From Psychrobacter lutiphocae DSM 21542 (GTDB taxonomy: Bacteria; Pseudomonadota; Gammaproteobacteria; Pseudomonadales; Moraxellaceae), in contig NZ_KB907629.1 in NCBI RefSeq assembly GCF_000382145.1, forward strand, positions 1 through 64,000: DNA of 64,000 nucleotides. The letters run 5' to 3'. Of the stretch, positions 19,247-27,873 are shown piece after piece. Position 1 is the first letter of the stretch. Every line of letters begins with the position of its first letter. The notes under the pieces were generated by a model that was not told the origin of the DNA, did not search any database, and saw only the letters and a list, made by a program, of their open reading frames with translations. The translations under genes were made by a program, and so were the position numbers.

Positions 19247-20794
19247 TCAGCTCTGATTAGTTTCAGTAGAATCTGTATCAGCAGTTGGATGTTTATTGAC
19301 ATCATACACCACAGCTTTCACTTCGCCATCACTCATGGATACTTTAACAAAGTCGCCTTTTTCAATGCTGGAGACAGAGTTAAGGTATTTGTCATCTGAA
19401 TTTTGGACAAAGGCATAACCTTGATCCAGCAAGCGAGCAGGGTTTTGGATTAACACCACTTGCTGATAATAACGCACTTGCTTGGCTGCATCTGAAAGAC
19501 GCTGAAAACAGCTCTCTTTGAAAGTTTGATAGCGTGTGTCAATGGCGCTGCTGGCACGTGATAAGTGGTTATAGCTGAGTTGCTGAATTTGCTTCATATT
19601 GGAATTGCTAGTCATAGAAGCCTGACGTAGCTCAAATTTAGCATGCTGTTTAATGGTATTAAAATGCGAGTAACTTAAATGCTGCCAGCGTTGCAAGTTA
19701 TAGCTGCTGGTATTTTGAATGGCAGTGAATTGACGCTCGGTCGCCATCGCCGCTTGGGTAACTTGTTGCTGGCTGGCGTGCCAAATGGTATCGGCAAAGT
19801 CTTGAGTGCGCTGCATCAGGCTAGCAAGGTGATTAACGATACCGGCAATCACCTTTGATGGCGTGTCAAAACTGGTGTGCGCAATCTCATCTAAAATGAC
19901 ACTGTCACGTTCATGACCGATACCGACCCACACTGGAATCGGCTGCTCAGCGACCAAAGCGGCCAACTCATAATCGTTCAGATAGGCTAGGTCGCCAACT
20001 GCACCGCCGCCACGAATAATCACCATCACATCGGGCAGGCAATCGTACTGTTTTTTAAAGGTTAGCATGGCTTTGGTAATGGCGTGACGTATCTCTTTTG
20101 GGGCGTGATTGCCTTGGAATGTGGCGTAATGATAATGGAAGTGACAAGCACCGGTGCGCTGCAGCTTATCGGCATCGGCTCGGAAGTCACCAAGGCCTGC
20201 CGCCTTTTCGGGCGCAATAACTAACACATGCTCAATATCAAATGGGGCAGGCACTTGCTTGTTTAAGCTGAGTAGGCCTTCAGCGCTAAGTCGTTCCAGC
20301 ATGGCTGCATATTGGCGAGCCAAGTCACCTAAGGTATAACTGGGATCAATGTCATTAATGGTTAATGAAAACCCGTAGAGCGGATGGAAGTTTGCTGTTA
20401 CGTTAAGTAAAACGGTAACGTCACGCTCTAACGCCATACCAGTAGCGCGTTCAAACTTAGCCAATACACGTGCCGCTTTAAATCGCCATAAGTTACCTCG
20501 GCAACTGGCGATAACTTTGCCATCATCGTCTTTTTCGGCCAGTTCAAAGTAATAATGCCCACCTTTACTGGATAAGTTACGAATTTCGGCTTTGACCCAC
20601 ACGCTGTGTTGAAAGGTTTCTTTGACGACCAGCTCGATGGCTGCCAGATAATCGCTCAGTCTAAGTACGGTGTTTTCTAATTCATCCGCTAGGGTGTCGC
20701 TGTCGTCAATATCAAGATATTTGGTATGGGCACTGGCATCGGCATCAAGCTCGGCTGTCAGTGCATCTAGGCGTGATAAGTCTGGCTTAGGCAT
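19247..20794 (-). CDS. xseA: Exodeoxyribonuclease VII large subunit
   Basis: The protein has 515 residues. An N-terminal OB-fold (VWVKAEIRNLSSKGGHYYFEL) binds single-stranded DNA, the central catalytic domain shows VMVIIRGGGAVGDLAYLNDY and PVWVGIGHERDSVILDEIAH, and a long Gln-rich coiled coil carries XseB subunits. An extra ~45-residue Asp/Glu-rich N-terminus precedes the OB-fold. It is first in the operon xseA-xseB-glxK. The start at 20794 has no strong ribosome-binding site. Confidence 0.92.
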   Translation of the reverse strand: MPKPDLSRLDALTAELDADASAHTKYLDIDDSDTLADELENTVLRLSDYLAAIELVVKETFQHSVWVKAEIRNLSSKGGHYYFELAEKDDDGKVIASCRGNLWRFKAARVLAKFERATGMALERDVTVLLNVTANFHPLYGFSLTINDIDPSYTLGDLARQYAAMLERLSAEGLLSLNKQVPAPFDIEHVLVIAPEKAAGLGDFRADADKLQRTGACHFHYHYATFQGNHAPKEIRHAITKAMLTFKKQYDCLPDVMVIIRGGGAVGDLAYLNDYELAALVAEQPIPVWVGIGHERDSVILDEIAHTSFDTPSKVIAGIVNHLASLMQRTQDFADTIWHASQQQVTQAAMATERQFTAIQNTSSYNLQRWQHLSYSHFNTIKQHAKFELRQASMTSNSNMKQIQQLSYNHLSRASSAIDTRYQTFKESCFQRLSDAAKQVRYYQQVVLIQNPARLLDQGYAFVQNSDDKYLNSVSSIEKGDFVKVSMSDGEVKAVVYDVNKHPTADTDSTETNQS

Positions 20795-20860
20795 AAGTAT
20801 CTGTCTGTATCAGGGAGGTGGGTTTTATAATTATTATGCTTGTTTCATAAGCAGAAGGCT

Positions 20861-20888
20861 ATTATAGCCAGTATGACATCAATCGCAA
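20861..20888 (-). promoter_or_regulatory. Candidate sigma-70 promoter of xseA
   Basis: On the minus strand TTGCGA (20883-20888) and a perfect TATAAT (20861-20866) are separated by 16 bases, about 67 bases upstream of the xseA start. Confidence 0.55.
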
Positions 20889-20923
20889 CTTTTGGCTGAG
20901 ATAATGCCTTTTATGAAAAACAA

Positions 20924-21005
20924 TCTATCTTTGTCACACTCGCTAGACTTAATACATGTAGCGTTGCACTCGTTTTGCTTGATATCTTGATTTTCAGATT
21001 TGATA
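20924..21005 (-). repeat. Dispersed palindromic repeat, A half
   Basis: From TATCTTTGTC to TTTTCAGATTTG the sequence matches, in reverse complement, the left half of the element at 58565-58720, and a copy at 29324-29406. It abuts the MITE. Confidence 0.65.
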
Positions 21006-21010
21006 AAATC

Positions 21011-21182
21011 TAGGGCGTGTCTTCATTTGCAACTTTATAATTTATGGGCTAAAAATGGCTATATTTCCGCCAAACTGTGTCTAATTTCTAGCTAATATAT
21101 CTATATTATCTGCGAAACTATCCTTGTTTGACAAAAATCTATCTCATTTTTAGCCACATAATCCAATTGAAGACACGCCCTA
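21011..21182. mobile_element. MITE with GGGCGTGTCTTCA terminal repeats
   Basis: A 168-bp element begins GGGCGTGTCTTCA and ends TGAAGACACGCCC, perfect inverted repeats, flanked by TA on both sides as in a TA target duplication. Sub-terminal sequences also pair (GGCTAAAAATG inside the left end with its complement inside the right end). It is non-coding and too short for a transposase, so it would depend on an IS with the same ends elsewhere. Confidence 0.8.
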
Positions 21183-21184
21183 GT

Positions 21185-21259
21185 AATAAAGAGCGTTACA
21201 AAAGCCGTAGTAATTACTTAGCGTCATTGGCAGAAAAGGCATTAATAGATAACGCTTAA
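21185..21259 (+). pseudogene. Possible 3' gene remnant after the MITE
   Basis: Directly after the MITE one frame reads NKERYKSRSNYLASLAEKAL plus IDNA and a stop, followed 18 bases later by a terminator. The composition looks like a protein C-terminus cut off by the insertion. The parent gene was not recognised, and 25 codons could be open by chance. Confidence 0.35.
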
Positions 21260-21276
21260 ACGTCTGAGATAAACCT

Positions 21277-21311
21277 AAAAAGCCTCAATTATCAGTGATT
21301 GAGGTTTTTTT
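21277..21311 (+). terminator. Rho-independent terminator
   Basis: Arms AGCCTCAAT and ATTGAGGTT with a short loop are followed by seven T residues. It has no intact gene directly upstream, supporting a lost gene. Confidence 0.75.
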
Positions 21312-21385
21312 ATGACCTAAAATTAATGAAATTCGATGCCCTGTAATTGAAAAACCCTCTATTGCGATGACGGTGAATTGAAGGT

Positions 21386-21537
21386 GCGGTTTAGCCTCGA
21401 TTGTAGCGGATATACTTGGTAAAGCACGGGGTTACAGACGCTTAGCTAGGGGCGGTATCGCTGAGTCAGGAACGCCACTGGCTAGTAGCGTCTGTCCCCG
21501 TGCAAGCCAAGATAGTAGCGGAAAGCGAGAATAGCTA
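21386..21537 (+). repeat. Long hairpin repeat, copy 1
   Basis: This sequence recurs in inverted orientation at 37462-37697. It starts at CGGTTTAGCCTCGATT and ends near AAAGCGAGAATAGCTA. At 21424-21503 it contains a hairpin with about 30 paired bases, arms GCACGGGG..ACAGACGCT and AGCGTCTGTCCCCGTGC, extended by TAGCTAGGGGCG against CGCCACTGGCTA. Confidence 0.8.
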
Positions 21538-21708
21538 CTCATGTGTTTTTTGATAATGATAATTAGCTTCGGTATTGGTTGTGGGCTTGGGCGGTAAATA
21601 ATTGTGTTTGACTGCGTTGACAGCCTGTTATAGAAATAAACGCCTGAATGTATTACAGTGGAAGAGAGTTTTGATTCGTTTAAATATTTAGAATAAAGGG
21701 ATTTTAGT

Positions 21709-23379
21709 ATGATAAATAACTATAACGCTGCGCCAGAAGCCTATAACTTTCAGCTAACGATCAAGCAGCTATTAAACCGCTCAAAAGTTACTTCGCAAGA
21801 TGAGGAAATCGTCTATGCGGATAAAAAACGCATGACTTATCGTGAGCTGTTTTCGCGTATTGCGAAGCTTGCGAATGTGTTAGATGGGTTAAATCTTGAG
21901 AAAGGCGATGTGGTTGCGGTGATGGATTGGGACAGTCATCGCTTTTTGGAGTCGTATTTTGCGGTGCCGATGTCGCAATATGTGCTGCAAACGGTGAATA
22001 TTCGACTGTCTCCTGAAAAAGTGCTGTACACCATTAATCATGCCAAGCCTAAGGTGCTACTGCTAAACTCTGAGTTTGCGCCTATGGTGAAAGACTATCA
22101 ATTTGAAAACTCCTCTATTGAGCATATTATTTGGCTTGATGATAATGAGACCAGTAGTGATGGGGTGTTTGGTATTAGCCAGAATCGTTTGCTTGGTGAA
22201 TATGAAGCACTGCTAGCAGATGCCAGTGATGAATTTGAGTTTCAAGACTTTGATGAAAATACCATCGCGACTACGTTTTATACTTCTGGTACGACTGGTA
22301 ACCCGAAGGGAGTGTTCTTTAGTCATCGCCAAATTGTTCTGCACGCCATGGCAGAAGCGGCCAGCTTAGGGGTATTGCCACAAAAGCAAGGCCTAGTGCT
22401 CGGTGATGTGTATATGCCGATGACGCCTATGTTTCATGTGATGGCGTGGGGCTTCCCTTATACGGCGACCATGCTGGGTATAAAGCAGGTGTATCCAGGG
22501 CGCTATATGCCTGATGTGATGCTTAAATTAATTGAGACTGAAAAGGTGAGTATTACTCATTGTGTGCCAACGATTTTGCAGATGCTACTAAAACAAGCAG
22601 AGGCGGAGGGCAAAGGCTTTAATGGTTTGAAAATGATTATTGGTGGGTCACGCTTGTCTGAGGGCTTGGCAAAAACGGCATTGTCAGCGGGCATTGAGGT
22701 TTATACGGGCTATGGTATGTCAGAAACTGCTCCGCTGATTGGATTAACAGAGTTTCGCTCAGATGAGCCTGAAATGACCGCAGAAGAAGATGTTAAGCGT
22801 CGTTGTTTGACTGGTAAGCCTGTGATTATGGTAGATGCCCAAATCTGGGATGGTAATAATGAGCGTGTTGCTAATGACGGTAAACAGACCGGTGAGCTTG
22901 TGCTACGTGCGCCTTGGTTAACTCAAAGCTACTTTAAAAATGCGGATGCAGGTAGTGAACTGTGGGCGGATGGTTACATGCATACTGAAGATATTGCCTT
23001 TATGACAGAAGATGGCACTATGAAAATTACTGACCGTTTAAAAGATGTGATTAAGTCGGGTGGTGAGTGGATTTCATCGCTTGAAATTGAAACTATCTTA
23101 TCCTTGCACCCTGCGGTAGCTGATGTCGCTGTAATCGGGGTACGTGATGAGAAATGGGGCGAGCGTCCACTGGCCGCCATTGTCTTAAAACCAAACTATC
23201 AGGATACCAAGCCTGAGGATATCAAGGCTCTGGCCGAGCAAGCAGCTGAAAAAGGTATGATTCCCAAATATGGGGTGCCTGATCAGTATAAAGTCGTTGA
23301 TGAGTTGCCAAAAACGTCAGTTGGTAAACATGACAAAAAGAAAATGCGTGAGCTGTATGTCGGACAGACCCAAATTTAA
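21709..23379 (+). CDS. Fatty acyl-CoA synthetase (AMP-forming)
   Basis: The protein has 556 residues and activates a carboxylic acid to its CoA thioester through an acyl-adenylate. The ATP-binding loop is YTSGTTGNPKGVFFSHRQ near residue 190, the adenylate motif is YGMSETAPL near residue 340, and the hinge and C-terminal domain show DRLKDVIKSGGEWISSLEIE. It resembles the medium/long-chain AlkK group and the DmdB methylmercaptopropionate ligases; the substrate cannot be fixed from sequence alone. AAGGG lies nine bases before the ATG. A terminator follows. Confidence 0.85.
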   Translation: MINNYNAAPEAYNFQLTIKQLLNRSKVTSQDEEIVYADKKRMTYRELFSRIAKLANVLDGLNLEKGDVVAVMDWDSHRFLESYFAVPMSQYVLQTVNIRLSPEKVLYTINHAKPKVLLLNSEFAPMVKDYQFENSSIEHIIWLDDNETSSDGVFGISQNRLLGEYEALLADASDEFEFQDFDENTIATTFYTSGTTGNPKGVFFSHRQIVLHAMAEAASLGVLPQKQGLVLGDVYMPMTPMFHVMAWGFPYTATMLGIKQVYPGRYMPDVMLKLIETEKVSITHCVPTILQMLLKQAEAEGKGFNGLKMIIGGSRLSEGLAKTALSAGIEVYTGYGMSETAPLIGLTEFRSDEPEMTAEEDVKRRCLTGKPVIMVDAQIWDGNNERVANDGKQTGELVLRAPWLTQSYFKNADAGSELWADGYMHTEDIAFMTEDGTMKITDRLKDVIKSGGEWISSLEIETILSLHPAVADVAVIGVRDEKWGERPLAAIVLKPNYQDTKPEDIKALAEQAAEKGMIPKYGVPDQYKVVDELPKTSVGKHDKKKMRELYVGQTQI

Positions 23380-23429
23380 TTTACTATAAGCGTATTGTTT
23401 TAGAAAACTTTAAGTTGTTTTATGGTTAG

Positions 23430-23462
23430 CAAAGCCGTTGCCCTTAAGGTAACGGCTTTTTG
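23430..23462 (+). terminator. Terminator after the acyl-CoA synthetase
   Basis: Arms AAAGCCGTT and AACGGCTTT around a small loop end in five T residues. Confidence 0.8.
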
Positions 23463-23517
23463 TATAAAAATCAATGTGATAGTATAGCTGTTTTTTTAGA
23501 GCTTTATTAGGGCAATG

Positions 23518-24768
23518 ATGACCATGAATAATTTACAAAAACCAACGTCAGACAGCGCAGAGGTATTGTTTGAGCTAATTGATATCAAACAGGGGCTACA
23601 AATCGGCTTAATCACCTTAAATCGTGAAAAATCACTTAATGCGCTGACCACAGGTATGTGCCAAGCAATGAGTGCACAGCTGGGCGAGTGGGAAGCTAAG
23701 CTGGATTTGGTGGCTGTGGTGATTCGCAGTGCAGGCGAGCGCGCCTTATGTGCTGGTGGTGATATACGTATGTTATATCAAGCCCGTCAACAATGGGATG
23801 GCGAGGGCATAGCGCCACCTGAAGCGGTTGATTTCTTCGCCAGTGAGTATCATTTGGATACTCAAATGCATGAGTATCATAAGCCGATTATTATCTGGGG
23901 CAGTGGCATTGTGATGGGCGGTGGTATGGGTTTATTAAGTAGCAGTAGCCACCGTATTGTGACGGAAACCACCCGAGCAGCGATGCCTGAAGTGAATATT
24001 GGTCTGTTTCCTGATGCGACGGGCAGTTGGTTTTTACAGCGCTTCCCTGCCAAAACAGGGCTATTTATGGGATTAACTGGTGCAGATGCCAATGCCAATG
24101 ATGCCTTGCTGTGCAACTTGGCTGATTTTAAAGCCAGTAGTCAGGACTTTGATCTGATGCTGCACTGTTTATGTGAAGCAGACTGGTACAGTGCGCTTAC
24201 TGAGTCAGAAAAAAATAGCCTAAGCAGAGAAAATGACCTTGTCGAAATAAGCAGCTTTAATGGATTCAGTAATCGTAAAAGTAAGCTGATGGCTATTGCT
24301 AATAATACGTTAAACAAATTCAGCCTAGAGTCTGCTGCAACAGCTGAGTTTGCACCCAGTAATGTTGCTAAATTTATGCGACCTATTCAGCGCTTAATGA
24401 ACTGTGGCGGATTGGATAAAATAGATGATATCTTGCAGTCTGATGAAAATATTGAAAGCTTTTGTTCTGAGTTTGTCGATAATGATTGGTTTAAAGCTGC
24501 CATAGGCAATTATCGCTATGGTTGTCCTGTGACCAAAGCGATTACTTATGAGATGTATCAGCGTGCGCATAACTTGTCATTGACCGAGGTGATGGCACTT
24601 GAGACCAATGTGGCGCTACACTGTGTCAATTATCCTGACTTTAGCGAGGGTGTACGGGCGTTATTGATAGATAAAGACCGCAATCCGCAGTGGAGTCGTA
24701 GTTTGGCTGAGTGTCTTGATGTAGAGGGGCAGGCTTATATCCATGAGCATTTTGAAAAGCTGGGTTAA
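23518..24768 (+). CDS. 3-Hydroxyisobutyryl-CoA hydrolase-like enzyme
   Basis: The protein has 416 residues, a crotonase-fold enzyme of the enoyl-CoA hydratase/isomerase ECH_2 group. This group removes CoA from 3-hydroxyisobutyryl-CoA in valine breakdown. The oxyanion hole motifs ALCAGGDIRMLY and GIVMGGGMGLLSSSSHRI are clear, and the catalytic region MPEVNIGLFPDATGSWFLQR matches hydrolases rather than hydratases. Three ATG codons lie close together (23515, 23518, 23524); 23518 is best placed after AGGG. It is separated from the acyl-CoA synthetase by a terminator, so it need not be in one operon. Confidence 0.8.
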   Translation: MTMNNLQKPTSDSAEVLFELIDIKQGLQIGLITLNREKSLNALTTGMCQAMSAQLGEWEAKLDLVAVVIRSAGERALCAGGDIRMLYQARQQWDGEGIAPPEAVDFFASEYHLDTQMHEYHKPIIIWGSGIVMGGGMGLLSSSSHRIVTETTRAAMPEVNIGLFPDATGSWFLQRFPAKTGLFMGLTGADANANDALLCNLADFKASSQDFDLMLHCLCEADWYSALTESEKNSLSRENDLVEISSFNGFSNRKSKLMAIANNTLNKFSLESAATAEFAPSNVAKFMRPIQRLMNCGGLDKIDDILQSDENIESFCSEFVDNDWFKAAIGNYRYGCPVTKAITYEMYQRAHNLSLTEVMALETNVALHCVNYPDFSEGVRALLIDKDRNPQWSRSLAECLDVEGQAYIHEHFEKLG

Positions 24769-24796
24769 AAGTGGGATAGTATTGATGTAGGCTTAT

Positions 24797-24828
24797 AACA
24801 GCATGACTATCGTCATGCTGTTTTTTTG
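24797..24828 (+). terminator. Terminator after the hydrolase gene
   Basis: Arms AACAGCATGA and TCATGCTGTT with a short loop are followed by seven T residues. Confidence 0.85.
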
Positions 24829-25042
24829 ATGATAGAAAGAGACGACGCATCAGTTTTTATATTTTCCTATATAAAGAGAGACTTAACGATTATATTAATA
24901 ATAAGGATGCGCTAATATAGTCATAGTTGGATAGAAGCGTAACAGTTTTAGTGGTGTGGCCATTGTTTGGTTAGTATTTTAGTTCGTTAACTCAACCTAT
25001 TTTCTAATGACGACTATGACTGTCCTCATTGTGCTCGTGATT

Positions 25043-25058
25043 GTTGACTTAAGTCAAC
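25043..25058. promoter_or_regulatory. Perfect 16-bp palindrome, candidate operator
   Basis: GTTGACTTAAGTCAAC is a perfect palindrome 63 bases upstream of the start of the PLP protein/lactone oxidase pair. Its TTGACT could also be a -35 box. The regulator is unknown; no regulator gene is adjacent. Confidence 0.45.
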
Positions 25059-25120
25059 TGACGCTTCAAACTTGTAAGACTTTAATATTGCTGAAATTAT
25101 TTTAATTTAAGGAATGCAAA

Positions 25121-26329
25121 ATGGATTTTGCTCAATTAGACTCGCCCAAAAAACCCTCTGCATGGCTCGATTTAGACGCACTTGACCATAATATCAAATT
25201 GGTAAATGAAAAAACCAAAGCCGTTCATCTTCGCCTTGCCACCAAATCAATTCGCTCTATTGATGTTCTAAAATATATTATCGATAAATCCCCCAATTAT
25301 ATTGGCTTAATGTCATATGCAGCAGACGAGTCAGCATATCTGTTAGAAAATGGATTTGATAATATCCTTTGCGCTTATCCCACCTTAGATACCCAGAGTA
25401 TTGCTAAAACTTTTGAATACACCAAGCAAGGGGCAACGATGGTTTGGATGGTTGACCGCCCTGAGCAGGTAGATGTCTTAAATCAAATCGCTAAAAGTCA
25501 AAACCAAACGGTAGAGATTTGTCTTGATATTAATATGTCGATGCCACTTCCTAAGCTGTATTTTGGCACCAAACGTTCTGCGCTTATCAAAAAAAGAGAT
25601 GTTAAAAAGCTGCTTAAACATATTAAAAGCTGCCGACATGTAAAATTAGTCGCCTTGATGGGCTATGAGGCTCAAATAGCAGGACTGCCTGAGCATCTGC
25701 CGGGTAAGACCATGCTTAGTCCAGCAATAAAAATGTTAAAAAATCGCTCACAGAAGCAGGTGTCAACTCGCCGAGGTTCATTGGTTAGCTGGTTAATTAA
25801 ACAAGGGGTTGATTTAAAGATAGTAAATGGGGGTGGTAGTGGGAGTATGGATTTTACTTCCAGTCAGCCTGAAGTGACCGAAATCACAGTGGGCTCAGCC
25901 TATTACAAGCCAGCTTATTTTGATTATATGGATAGTATGGCAGACTTTAAGCCCGCCGCAGGATTTGCGTTACCCATTACAAGACGGCCTGAGAAACATG
26001 TCATTACCTGTCACGGGGGCGGATTTATTGCTTCTGGTGCAGTAGGTATCGACAAAGCGCCTATTGTGCACTATCCACAAGGCTTGTCTATCTTGCCTGA
26101 TGAGGGCTATGGTGAAGTTCAGACCCCACTTGTGGTTGATTCTAAAATTATTAAAAACGGCATGATGCCACAAATAGGCGATGCGGTATGGTGTCGCCAC
26201 GCCAAAGCTGGCGAGTTATGTGAACATTTCAATGAGCTTGTGTGCTATCGCGCAAACGCTCAATTAACCGCAGAAGGAGCTGCATATACTATGACAACGT
26301 ATAGAGGAGAGGGACAATGTTTTCACTAA
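25121..26329 (+). CDS. Fold-type III PLP enzyme (D-threonine aldolase/alanine racemase-like)
   Basis: The protein has 402 residues. The N-terminus (SAWLDLDALDHNIKLV) and the following HLRLATKSIRS, where Lys42 would carry PLP, are typical of the alanine racemase/D-threonine aldolase barrel. VKLVALMGYEAQIAG and IVNGGGSGSMDF (phosphate-binding Gly-rich stretch) follow, and the C-terminal domain ends with the metal-site-like region GDAVWCRHAKAGELCEHFNE. It may act as an aldolase, deaminase or racemase on a D-amino acid. AAGGA lies seven bases upstream of the ATG. Its last 13 bases overlap the next gene, so both products are probably made together. Confidence 0.7.
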   Translation: MDFAQLDSPKKPSAWLDLDALDHNIKLVNEKTKAVHLRLATKSIRSIDVLKYIIDKSPNYIGLMSYAADESAYLLENGFDNILCAYPTLDTQSIAKTFEYTKQGATMVWMVDRPEQVDVLNQIAKSQNQTVEICLDINMSMPLPKLYFGTKRSALIKKRDVKKLLKHIKSCRHVKLVALMGYEAQIAGLPEHLPGKTMLSPAIKMLKNRSQKQVSTRRGSLVSWLIKQGVDLKIVNGGGSGSMDFTSSQPEVTEITVGSAYYKPAYFDYMDSMADFKPAAGFALPITRRPEKHVITCHGGGFIASGAVGIDKAPIVHYPQGLSILPDEGYGEVQTPLVVDSKIIKNGMMPQIGDAVWCRHAKAGELCEHFNELVCYRANAQLTAEGAAYTMTTYRGEGQCFH

Positions 26330-27645
26330 ATAACTGGAATAATAAAAAAAGCTGGGAAAACTGGGTCGGCTATGTGACAGCAGAACCAGAGCAAAAATTG
26401 ACACCCTCATCGGTAGAAGAACTGCAAAGTATTATTAAGCAAGCTCGCATTGATAAGAAGCGAGTACGTGTCACAGGGGCAGCGCACTCATTTAGTGGTT
26501 GCGCCAAACCTGAAGAAATTGCCATTAGTCTTGATAATATTAGAGGCTTAATATCAGTAGATAAGGAGAAAAAACAAGCGACTTTGTACGCCGGTACGTA
26601 TTTACATGAAATTGGTGACGCCCTGCGCGAACATGGCTTAGCGCTTGAGAATATGGGCGATGTGCAAGCACAAACCATAGCTGGTGCAGCAAGTACAGCA
26701 ACCCACGGGACGGGTATTACTTTAGGCTCAGTTGCCAATCAAGTTGTTGCGTGGGAGTGGGTAGATGGTACTGGTGAGCTGCATACGCATGAACGTGGTA
26801 ACCCTGAAACCGATGACCTTGGCAATGCGCTACATGTCAGCTTAGGTATGTTAGGTGTGTTTACTAAGTTAACCATTCAAGCGGTAGATATTTATGGTTT
26901 GCGGGAATCTAACGAGCGCCTAGAGTTCGAAGAGGGTCTTGCAGGCTGGCATGATGCCATTCATAGTCACCGACATTTAGAATGGTTTTTGTTTCCTGGC
27001 ACTAATATGTTGCAGCAAAAGACTTTATCTGTGATTGAGCCTACACCAATGCGTCGTGGTCAAAAGCTTAAAGACAATTTTGAGAGCTGGGTGGTATTAA
27101 ATGGAGCGTTTTATCTGCTATCTGAAATAGCAAGAATCTATCCAAAGCTGACCAAAAGAGTGAGCCAAATAGCCGCTGGATCTGTGCCTAATACCTTTCG
27201 TGAAGGGTATAGTTATGAGGTGTTTCCAACGCCTCGTGGGGTTAAATTTAACGAGACTGAATATTTTATTAAGCTGAGTGATTTTGATGCCTGTATTACC
27301 GAGGTGAATGATATCTTACTAGCGGATAATAAAAACTCGCATTTTCCAATTGAGGTGCGGACTCATAAGGGTGAAACTGGCATGCTAAGCCCTACTCAAG
27401 GTGAGGACAGTGTGGTATTGTCTTTCCACGTCTATAAAGGCATGGACAGTGATCCCTTGTTTGATTGGGTCTATGAGTATATGAAAAAGTGGAATGGTCG
27501 TCCGCATTGGGGTAAGGTGAATAAACTCAGTAGTGAAGAATTACACGCCTTGTATCCGCAGCTTAAGCGGTTTTTAGAGATTCGTGAGCAATATGATCCT
27601 GACAAAGTATTTTTTAACAGTTGGTTTGAGCAAAAATTTCAGTAG
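26317..27645 (+). CDS. FAD-linked sugar-1,4-lactone oxidase family protein
   Basis: The protein has 442 residues, a VAO-type flavoprotein. The FAD domain shows RVRVTGAAHSFSGCAKPEE (the His in GAAHSFSG aligns with the flavin-linking position of such oxidases), a Gly/Ala-rich AGAASTATHGTGITLGS loop, and a C-terminal ALO domain with RPHWGKVNKLSSEEL and KVFFNSWFEQKF. Relatives oxidise L-gulono-, L-galactono- or D-arabinono-1,4-lactone, but also xylitol and other polyols, so the substrate is open. A GAGGAGAGGG site inside the upstream gene serves the ATG. Confidence 0.8.
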   Translation: MFSLNNWNNKKSWENWVGYVTAEPEQKLTPSSVEELQSIIKQARIDKKRVRVTGAAHSFSGCAKPEEIAISLDNIRGLISVDKEKKQATLYAGTYLHEIGDALREHGLALENMGDVQAQTIAGAASTATHGTGITLGSVANQVVAWEWVDGTGELHTHERGNPETDDLGNALHVSLGMLGVFTKLTIQAVDIYGLRESNERLEFEEGLAGWHDAIHSHRHLEWFLFPGTNMLQQKTLSVIEPTPMRRGQKLKDNFESWVVLNGAFYLLSEIARIYPKLTKRVSQIAAGSVPNTFREGYSYEVFPTPRGVKFNETEYFIKLSDFDACITEVNDILLADNKNSHFPIEVRTHKGETGMLSPTQGEDSVVLSFHVYKGMDSDPLFDWVYEYMKKWNGRPHWGKVNKLSSEELHALYPQLKRFLEIREQYDPDKVFFNSWFEQKFQ

Positions 27646-27873
27646 TGTTGCAGGTGCTCGGCAAATAATATGCTTAATCTATCGTATCTGGTATGCGTAA
27701 CATCTTTGCTGGATTATTTTATTTTGTCGGTTTCTTTGGTTTTTCTGCTATGTTTACGCTAAACTTATCAATCGCTAAACTTATCAATGTTTTAATTTTT
27801 TACTAGAGCCTGTCTTTATTTGATATTGATGATTTGATAATGATGTAAAAATCAGGCTCTATAAAATCAACCT

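Larger units (their letters stand above)
20795..21708. other. Repeat-rich intergenic region
   Basis: The 914-base spacer contains the xseA promoter, an inverted copy of the A-half repeat, a MITE, a possible gene remnant with its terminator, and a large hairpin element. Each is listed separately. No intact gene was seen. Confidence 0.7.
24769..25120. other. Intergenic region with terminator and palindrome
   Basis: It contains the terminator at 24797-24828 and the palindrome at 25043-25058. The remaining AT-rich sequence shows no gene. Confidence 0.6.

Noticed and set aside
27796..27865. Terminator or riboswitch between lactone oxidase and WG-repeat genes
   Set aside because: AGAGCCTG/CAGGCTCT arms are separated by over 40 bases with no T run, so the evidence is too weak.
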